DNA from: Liolophura sinensis
Lineage: Eukaryota; Mollusca; Polyplacophora; Chitonida; Chitonidae
DNA length: 64,000 nucleotides
Assembly (NCBI RefSeq): GCF_032854445.1
Contig: NC_088306.1
Location: 20,681,764 to 20,745,763 of the forward strand
Direction: 5' to 3'
The notes beneath the pieces were generated by a model. That model had not been told where the DNA came from. It saw only the letters and a list, made by a program, of their open reading frames with translations, and made no database searches. The first letter of the stretch is position 1; each line of letters starts with the position of its first letter. This document shows, piece after piece, positions 1 through 9,300 of the stretch. Position numbers and translations under genes: made by a program.

Positions 1-334
1 AGAGAGAGGGTGCAGATGGTTTTAATTGTAATCGTGGTGGCATTGATCATATGGAAATACTTCTCACAGGCTGCATGTGTTGTTCTTCACTATTTGTGGC
101 ATGTAAAATTTCTGGTAGGGAAGAGCAAAAACTACATGGCCATTTTGACAGGATATGGCTTTCTTTTTTATCATCCTACATTCTTTAAAGTTCGTCTTTT
201 AGTCTGCATCTTACTTATGGACGAATTCAATACTACGTTAGGTGTTAACAGTTTTCTTCTCACTCTGTCATTTGTCTGACCATGGTGCATGTTTTACATT
301 GTGTGGCGAAATAAAATTGTTATGTTTGTTTCTG

Positions 335-510
335 GCTGATGTTGAAGCGTGTTCTCCAGCTTAAATAGTGCTAAGTGTGTTCTCACTCCACCTTCAATAG
401 TGCTAAGTGTGTTATCGCTCCAGCTAAAATAGTGCCATGTCTGTTCATTCCATCTTATATAGTGCTAACTGAGGTCTTACTCTACTTTAAATTGTGCTAA
501 ATGTTTGAGC
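335..510. repeat. Degenerate ~34-bp tandem repeat, about 5 copies
   Basis: Successive copies share the core AATAGTGCTAAGTGTGTT preceded by CTCCAGCTT-like sequence, at a spacing of 33-36 bp. Divergence rises toward the right end. Confidence 0.8.
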
Positions 511-770
511 ATTCAGTAGTGTCCGGATCTGTTGACTGTAATTGGGTGTGGTGTGATGCCATATCTGTTAAGTGAGTCGGCACATTTAATGCGAGGACAC
601 TCAAACTATTTCCATACCTGTGTCTTCCGCCAGGATGACGTCTGGCGTAGGAAAGTTCACTGTTAATTAGATAATGAGGTCGGTTGTTCAACATTGACGA
701 CGTGGTTTAATACAACCCCTAAGTTTGCAGCCAAAGAATGAGTGAGTGAAGAATGAGTATAACATTTAGT

Positions 771-849
771 TCATTTATTTGATTGGTGTTTTACGCATTT
801 CACTTTATACGACGGCGGCCAGCATTATGGTGAGGGGAAACCTGGTTTT
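771..849 (-). mobile_element. SINE family A fragment
   Basis: The 3' end of the tRNA-derived SINE-A (ATTTGATTGGTGTTTTACG read on plus), with an internal deletion before CGACGGCGGCCAGCATTATG. Confidence 0.75.
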
Positions 850-1217
850 AATGACAATCAAATAATCGTTTCTAAAACACCTTGTATAAATGGGTCCCAC
901 ATAAATACTAGCTGATTGCGGCCCACCCGATGGTGGAGTGGGTTCGCTTTATTGTGACTGTCTACTTGATATATACTTGGTGTTTTTGGCAGGAGGCAAA
1001 ATAATATCATTAGTACCTGCTTCCTATTACATGTATAACAAACGAATTAGTCAATCAAACGAGACTCCGTTCGACCAGTGTACTCTTGTCCAAGATCCGA
1101 AATATTTTTTGATCTCGCCAGTGACACTGTTTTTAATTTCAAATCAAATAAAACCGCAAAGTAAAACTTGGGAATCGTGATACTTAAAGCTGGGCATAAT
1201 GGAATGTGCCAAGCACT

Positions 1218-1271
1218 AATTTATTTGATTTGATTGGTATTCTACGCCGCATGCACTCCGGAATATTTCAC
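1218..1271 (-). mobile_element. SINE family A tail fragment
   Basis: Only the tail (ATTTGATTTGATTGGTATTC) and about 30 bp of body remain, next to an opposite-strand copy at 1290-1490. Confidence 0.6.
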
Positions 1272-1289
1272 CGCCGAGCACCGCTTAAG

Positions 1290-1490
1290 CCCAGTGTCAG
1301 TTTAATGTGACCGCGTGAGCTTGTTCTGTCTGGTGTCTTCGTGGGGCAGCGCTATAAATACGTCGGGGTCGTGGGTTTCCCCGGGCCCTGCCCGGTTTCC
1401 TCCCACCATAATGCTGACCGCCGTCGTATAAGTGAAATATTCTTAAATACGGCGTAAAACACCGATCCAATAAATAAATCAAATAGACAC
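1290..1490 (+). mobile_element. Chimeric SINE: family B-like head fused to family A tail
   Basis: The first part (CCCAGTGTCAGTTTAATGTG, CTGTCTGGTGTCTTCG) matches the body of SINE-B at 3397-3680. The rest, from GGGTCGTGGGTTTCC to ACCGATCCAATAAATAAATC, is SINE-A. Confidence 0.7.
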
Positions 1491-2827
1491 AGTTTTGACA
1501 CGCGGTCGAAATGTTCATGTTGAGTAACAATGAAACACTATATCGACAAACCTATCGAATGCCACTTTTCTCGACGCTAGTTGCAGATATAGTTCTGCAC
1601 ATTCCCAGAGTAGCAGAGTTTTCAAACATTGACATGAGCAATCAGGAAAACCAAACAAAAATATGACCGATCAACACTTATTGTAGAAACTAAACAAGAA
1701 AGATAACACGCAAATAATTATAGCAATATCACAAAATGTAGTACAAACTTTAACATAGGCCTACTCGTTATGAATAAATCTTTTCACAGTCCTGGCATCA
1801 TAATGATCTACGTCTATATATTTTAATTTCTGCCAGTATTAATTTAGACTAATTACAAACCTGAAAAATACATCACACATTTGTTCAGCTCCAGAAAAAA
1901 ACAATTAGCCTGCATACATCAAATTTTAATTGTGCATTATATAAGTATAACATGCCTTGTCAAACAAAACGTATCCTGTCATGCGCAATATACACGAGAC
2001 GCATTAATCGTTATAGAACATGTGTACATGAACGAGCTGTTCACTTACTATATTTAGTGAATGTTCTTATAATGCTTTACATTTCACTATGATGCTAATA
2101 ACTTGTATATATATATATATTGTATACAATAGTGTTTATGAAAAAATGAAAATACAAAAAATAAATAAATAAAATAACGTGTATGTACATGTTCCTGGTA
2201 TGTAAATTATATCACCGTCTGCCTTCTTTTATACTGAAAGGCCTTTAGTCAGAATAAGAATTTAGAAATGACCGATGTTTGAAAAAAAATTTGGCCAAAA
2301 AAGGCCGTTGCCTACCGTTTGCCCTAAAGACTATGGCCATTTTATATCGCTTGTACAGTTGACGTTCACATCGCTTGCCAGTAAACCCCAATATTTGATA
2401 TTACAGGCTATTTCTGTTAAGCATTGTCATCTTTTGTTAGAAAATGCAACTGTTTTTCGCAAAAGGTTACCCTCAGGTAATAAATTATCCTTTGGCCATT
2501 TTGATATTTACAGTCATTGATCGTTAGAAAAGAGTATCGCTCACAATACGTTATGATTAGTGGAAAAAGATCGTCTATAGTGAGAAACAGCTTTTCACTA
2601 TTCGTCATTGGTGAGAAACGGTCGTCGTTTGTGGGAAGTTTGTCATGGGGCTTAAAATCATCTTTAGTTCATAACCAAAATAACTGACAGAGAACATGCA
2701 TACTGCCAGACTTTTCTCATCAAAATGCTGCTGATAAAAGTATAATCATCCATGGGAGATGCCTTTCCCAAATTCACTTCGAACCACCTCTAAGAATACC
2801 TCAGCTGTTTAAAGCGTCTTCCCAGAT

Positions 2828-2982
2828 TATTTATTTATTTATTTATTTGATGGGTGTTTTACGCCGTACTAAAGAATATTTCACTCATACGACGGCGGCC
2901 AGCATTATGGTGGGAGAAAACCAGGCAGAGCCCGAGGCAAACCCACGACCATTCGCAGGTTGCTGGCAGACCATCTCACGTC
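2828..2982 (-). mobile_element. PLSCR: 5'-truncated SINE family A in scramblase 3' UTR
   Basis: The tail (AATAAATAAATAAAT on minus) and body are clear. The copy breaks off at GCAGACCATCTCACGTC, about 9 bp from the scramblase stop codon. It is likely transcribed as part of the 3' UTR. Confidence 0.85.
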
Positions 2983-2990
2983 TTCCCTCA

Positions 2991-3017
2991 TTAGGAAATT
3001 TCAAAGTACATGTAGTG
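2991..3017 (-). CDS. PLSCR: Scramblase terminal coding micro-exon (27 nt with stop)
   Basis: The acceptor tract CATCCTTCTACTTTCAG is followed by CAC TAC ATG TAC TTT GAA ATT TCC TAA, giving HYMYFEIS and stop. This completes the helix in the same way that vertebrate proteins end FLIDFMFFE. Phase 0 matches the preceding exon. The coding part is too short for ORF scanning. It is accepted because residue content, phase and splice signal all agree. The 3' UTR runs straight into a SINE at 2828-2982, whose minus-strand AATAAA repeats could supply the polyadenylation signal. Confidence 0.85.
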   Translation of the reverse strand, partial: HYMYFEIS

Positions 3018-3344
3018 CTGAAAGTAGAAGGATGCAAGAAATGTTCATACACGCATTTATACACGTAAACATTCTTTTAATACATATTTCAAATGTGCAC
3101 ATGACGATGAATAACTCACGTGAATCTCACTGGAGATCACTTGACTTCTACCAACATGTGCATAATCAACTCGCTATGCAGGTAAAAATGTGCGCTTTAC
3201 ATGTGAGAAAGTTCGCCAGTAACTTGCCCTAACTTGTAATGTGCGCGCATGTGTGTGTGTGTGTGTGTGTGCGTGCGTGTGCGTGTGTGTGCGCGTGCGT
3301 GAGTGTGCGCGCGTGTGCGTGTGTATTTGCACGTGTTTGTGTGC

Positions 3345-3375
<31 letters not shown>

Positions 3376-6300
3376 AACTGCACGACTTAATTCCGCCGCT
3401 TCGGTGGCCTAGTGGTTAGAGCATCCGCTTCGAAGTCGGGAGACCCCGGGATCAAAGCCGGGACGGGTCATAGTAAGGACTTTAAAAATGGTACTTGCTG
3501 CTGCCTCGCTCGGCGCTCAGCACTGAGAGGTTAGAGTCAAGGAAACATGACTGGCTGGCCCAGTGTCGGTGTAATGTGAATTGGTGGGATGTCATGTCTG
3601 GTGTCTTCGGCATGATACTTTGGCGGCATGGACGTCCTCTCACAAGACACAATATATAGCCACACACGTAATGACAATATATATATACGGCTTTATTGGG
3701 ATTAAACTTCTGTCGTTATCACAGATACAAAAGAGCATTAAGAAACTTACGATCAGGAATGAGGAGGCCAGCATGAGTGCCTTGTCTCTCGACAGCATGG
3801 CTGGTGGAACTGTATAAACAAAACGAAATAGTAAAACGATGATTTCATTTTGATATGAACAAAAACATATTCTTGAATGATGCACAAGATAAATGTATGG
3901 TAACAATTATGTGTTTAATATAGCTAAACTCGTACACGAAATGTCAGTTGATCGCTCCAGTGGCTTTATGGTGTCGATCGTCCGCCTCGAGTTCGGGTCT
4001 GCATATATACTTACAGATGATCTCGTAGTATTCGTGGTCACAGTTAATCCCATCCGGCCTCTCCCCTCCCCATCTCTTCATCACGTAACCCATCTCCTTG
4101 GTATCGGACGCGTCCATAATCTGAACGAGGGGTGGGAGAGAAAGAAAGATTAGCACCATTAATGTTTATCATTGACGTAGCGGACTACTGCTATAATTCA
4201 TCTAGTTCATAATTTTATGTCGCCTTCAAACATGAAGAAATACTAATTTTCGTTATAATGGGAATGGTATATCGTTGAAATGATTATTCACAAATAGAAT
4301 AGCAAATGGAATTAACACGCGATAGAAAGTTCTTGGTAACATAGTCTTCATTCCCTAAACTGTTTCCAAGAATATTCATTTAATGAGACTGTACAGAGTT
4401 CCAAGACATATATGTAACATCTTTTCAAATTAAGGATTCAAAATAAAAACAGACTCAAAAACGTTGACATATACGTAAAACATTACTATATTACAATAAA
4501 CAAACGAACAAACAAACAATGCTCAAGAAAATAGAGGCTTAAATGTGCGAATAGGTACACCTAAAACATTACTTATTTCAGTAAAGAGAAACAAACAAAT
4601 AAATAAATAAATTATTTAGAGAAGAGAAAAAAAAGTGAAAAAAAAGAACCAAAAAAAGGTATTAAAATATATGATAATGATAAGAGAAGATAGGGAAAAA
4701 ATACCGGAAACTCCATATCGGTACAGCATCGGCAAGGACAACAAGGTCCTTTGAAGATGGCGATAGGCTCCTTGGTTTTATCCAGGATCTCAAACATCGG
4801 CTGACAACAACTGAACCTGAAGGCAAAAATATTTATTTATTTCTTTGATTGGTATTTCACGCCGCACTCCAAAATATTCCTCTTATACGACGGCGACCAG
4901 CATTATGGTGGGTGAAGATCGGGCATATCCAGGGGAAAACCCACGATCATTTGCAGGTTGCTGGTAGACCATTCCACGTACGACCGGAGAGGAAGCCAGC
5001 GATCTCATTGGTGAGAGGCTTCTGGGTCATTGTGCTGCGCTAGCACGCTAACCACCAGGGCATACACGAGGGCCTCTGGGGACAATAGTAATACAGTCGG
5101 TTGCATTTTCAGATATACACAAACAAAAGCAATCCATTTATTTCTTAGTCAGTGTGTTTATGAACTTATCAACTTGTTTCCTTCGATGGCAGGAAGGCAG
5201 TCATTTTTTTCCCCATATCTTTGCATGTTTGCACTACCCTCTAAAAACGATTGTGTACAAATTTGCACATCCACAGTGACTTGTATATCAGCGGTACACA
5301 CATGTACACATACTACCAGTACACAATATGATGTGGATGTGCATTTACACCACTGTGTACCACTAGTACATAGTGGTTTTTAGAGAGTACAGTATAAATC
5401 TGCATACTTCATGTGCCTGTACGGCCACTATCGCAAGAGTGAAAAGTTCTTAAGTTTTAAGGTCGAATAAGTTAATAAATAAATTAAGTGTGGTCAAAAT
5501 TTAAATTTTACACAAATTTCAGTGTTAATGCACCTTGGCAATACAAAGTTAATACTTCAAAAATAAATCGCAAAAAAACCCCACTAAAATGAAGCATATT
5601 AGATAAATGGCCATTAGACACTGGTCTGTGGGGTCCCAGTGGGTATCAACTGTGTCAAACACGTGCTTTTTTGTTTGAAATTAATCTTTTTATGCTCTAT
5701 ATGGCGAAACCTTTCATAGCTCCATATGAATGTGGACACGTAGGAGTCTGTGTGAGTCAGGTGACAAAGTCCTTATGTGACGTCACTCGTCACGACATAA
5801 TCTAAAAAAGGTCACTTTTAGAATCGAATGTTTTGGTTGAATGAATTCTAAGAAAAAATAAATCGAATTACGCCGTAAGAGAGTATTTAATTGTGGTCAT
5901 TCGTCTGACATGTACTTCATGTTAATGTTTTCTTTTCCTTTAAATATATATTCACAGTTCTTTAAAAATGTCATGCATGATAAATCAGTCACTCAATCCC
6001 ACAATTCCCTTACGTCTGGACAATGGAGCCGATCTGGTCGTTCTTCCGGTCTGAGATAGTGAGTCTGTGTGCACAGACAAAACAGTCGACACAACAGCAC
6101 CAGTCACAGCGACAGCACGGGTGAGTTAGGCTTAACACCTCTTCTTCCTGGACGTTCCAGATGGACAGCGAGAACTGACGGTGGGGACCACAAATCCACC
6201 GGCTGAAGCAATCCGACCCTGGGGAGGAGGAAGAGAGTGGGTGTAGTTATACGTAATATCACTGTACATCCAGAGTTACTAACATATGTAATTGATTTGC

Positions 6301-9300
6301 AAATCCGCTTAAGTCGATATTTGAAATGTGATTTAAATGCTGATTTTGTGATGGTACCTGGAGATAAAATTGAAAATACGTCCATCAACCTATATATATG
6401 ACCTTCTAATAGCTGAGCACCAAGCATGCTGAGTTGAGTGTCAAGCATGCTGTGGTCGGGTGGTCCAGCCTATACATGTGTCAGATACCCTAATTGTTGA
6501 GCGTCATGCAAGCTGTGGTCGGGTGGTCCAATCTATACATGTGTCAGATCGTCCAATAGCTGAGCACCAATCATGCTGTGGTCGGGTGGCCCAATCTGTA
6601 CATGTGTCAGATCCTCTAATTGTTGAGCGTCAAGCACGATGTGGTCGGGTGGTCCAATCTATATATGTGTCAGGTCCTCCAATTGCTGAGCACCAAGCAT
6701 GCTGTGGTCGGGTGATCCAATCTATACATGGGTCAAATCGTCCAATTTTTGAGCACCAAGCATGCTGTGGCCGGATGGTCCAGTATATATATATGTGTTA
6801 GATCCTCTAATTGTTGAGCGTCAGGCATGCTGTGGCCGGGTGGTCCATCAATCCACATATGTGTCAGAACGTCCAATTGTTGAGCACCAAGCATGCTATG
6901 GTCGGGTGGTCCAGTCTGTATACATATCTGATCCCCTAATTGTTGAGTGTCAAACATCTTGTGGTCGGGGGGCCCCAGTCTATACATAGCCGGCCCTCTA
7001 ATTGTTGAGCGTCAAGCGTGCTGAGGTGGGGTGGTTCAGTCTATACATGTGTCACATCCTCGAATTCTTGAGAGTCAAGTCTGCTGTGGTCGAGTGGTCC
7101 CGTCTATATATAGCCGGCCCTTTAATTGTTGAGCCCCAAGCATGCTGTGGTCGGGTGGTCCAGTCTATATATGTGCCAGATCCTGTAATAGTTGAGCACC
7201 AAGCATGCTGTAGTCGGGTTGTCCATCAATCCACATATGTGTCAGATCGTCCAATTGTTGAGTACCAAGCATGCTGTGGTTGGGTGGTCCAGTCTACATA
7301 TGTGCCAAATCCTGCAATCGTTGAGCGCCAGGCATGCTGTGGTCGGGGGTCCAGTCTATATAGTTGTCCGGTCCTCTAATTGTCGAGTCAGGCGTGCTGC
7401 GGCCAGGTTGTCTAGTCTATGTATGTGATGAGCGCCCCCACGTGCTGTGGTCGGGTGGTCCAGTCTTTATATATGTATTAGGTCCTCTATGAGTGTCAAG
7501 CATGCTGTGGTCGGGTGGTCCAGTCTATATATATAAGTCAGATCGTCCAATTGTAGAGCGTCAAGCATGTTGTGGTCGGTTGGTTCAGTCTATATATGAG
7601 TCAAATCGCCTAATTGTTGAGCATTGTCGGGGGTCCAGTCTATACATGTGTCAGGTCCTCTAAATGTTGAGTGTCAAGTATGCTTTGGTCGGGTGGTCCA
7701 ATCTATGTATGTGCCTGATCCTGTAATCGTTGAGCGTCAGGTAAGCTGTGGTCGGGGGTTCTAGTCTATATTTCTACATGCCAGATCCTGTAATCATTGA
7801 GCGCCAAGCATGCTGTTGTCGGAGGGTGTAGTCTATATAGTTGTCCGGTCCTGAGTGTCAGGTGTGCTTTGGCTAGGTTGTCCAGCCTTTGTATGTGCCG
7901 AGTGTCCAGCGCGCTGCGGTCGGGTGATCCAGTCCATATTTGTGAGTGTTCTATGCATGCCAGCGTAAATAACGATCAAAAAGAATATATATGTTGAACT
8001 TAATGGACAATTCTTTCTCCCATAATTCGTTCATTTACGTGGTATAATTACTTGCAACTTACTTTCTCCAGCGTAAAACATGATGTCTTCCCCGTCATTG
8101 AAAATGGTAAAGGTACTTCCACTTCCGCACGGACCTGGAAACATACGTAATGTAAACAGAGGATTTACCCAGAAATACTTCAAAATCTAGAGGTATCATG
8201 TGGTACTACGGTAATTAATTTATTTATTAATTTATTATTAATTTATTATTAATTTATTTATTTATTTATTTGACTGGTGTTTTACGCAGTAGTCAAGAAT
8301 ATTTCACTTAAACGACTTCGGCCGGCATTATGGTGGGAGAAACCCGGGCAGAGCCCAGTGGAAACCCTCGAGCATCCGCTGGTAGACCTTCCCACGTACG
8401 GCCGGAGAGGAAGCCAGCATGAGCTGGACTTGAACTCACAGCGACCGCATTGGTGAGAGGCTCCTGGATCATTGCGCCGTGCCGGTAAATAATAATTGTA
8501 TAATAATAAATATTCAGTTTATATACACCGTTTACAGTTGCATAGCATTTTCATTCTTGAACATGGTTGAAATAAAACCGAAAGTAATGAATCATATATC
8601 ACCTTTCGTCTTAATTATGATAGCGTTGCCATAGTACTCTACATTGCATAGCTGATCCCCTTATTTCCTCATTTCGTCTCATCTCTTTGAAGTAGGGATA
8701 TATTATACATTTGTTTCCTTCATTCTTTACACCCATTTGTTTTGTATATAAATGTATACAGGTTTGAAGATTTCATACTCAAATTGACGTTTAACAATAT
8801 TAAACACACTTAACATGCCCCTATTGCATATCCACAATGTTATAATAATGAAATTTTTCGTTTAACATATTTGATTAAAATGACTGACCGAACTGTGAAT
8901 CCGCCAATTGTTATGCCTCCACTCTCTACAGTCAGCATATATTCAACGTATGTTGAGAAATAAATGGTTAAAGACTTCGGAATGTATACAATTATAACTC
9001 TGTATATGTTTATATATGGGTCTTTCTACAGAGTGGACAACTGACACTCCCAAATATACGATTGTCGTCATCTTTGGTGCACATGCTCCATATACCAGAC
9101 AACTAGCGCCACGAGCAACGGGTGGGTCGTGCCAAATATTTAAACTAGCCGCCGTTCGCTGTACTTGATTTTCAACTGTCACCGTTGCTTGATCGGACAA
9201 ACAACACACGGTAGTTAGGATAAAGAGGTTTAAAAGTTTAAAGCCCCCTTTTGTGCACGGGGCACATGTGATAATACCCGTTCGTTGGGTCGTTTGAACA

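Larger units (their letters stand above)
1..2827. other. Scramblase 3' flank, no gene seen
   Basis: AT-rich sequence with short chance ORFs only. It holds a degenerate 33-35 bp repeat at ~340-510, SINE fragments (771-849, 1218-1271, 1290-1490) and a short (TA)n run near 2107. Nothing here reads as a conserved protein on either strand. Confidence 0.7.

Noticed and set aside
1545-1640. Minus-strand MFEN... open stretch considered as the scramblase last exon
   Set aside because: Lacks an AG acceptor in phase. The micro-exon at 2991-3017 fits sequence, phase and splice signal far better.
3397-3470. tRNA-like sequence with A- and B-box
   Set aside because: It is the head of a SINE: a family-specific body follows, a second copy is at 13176, and the anticodon arm does not fold as a clean tRNA.
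6460-7379. Plus-strand ORFs of 113 and 125 codons
   Set aside because: Read-through of the 63-bp minisatellite in a scramblase intron, interrupted repeatedly.
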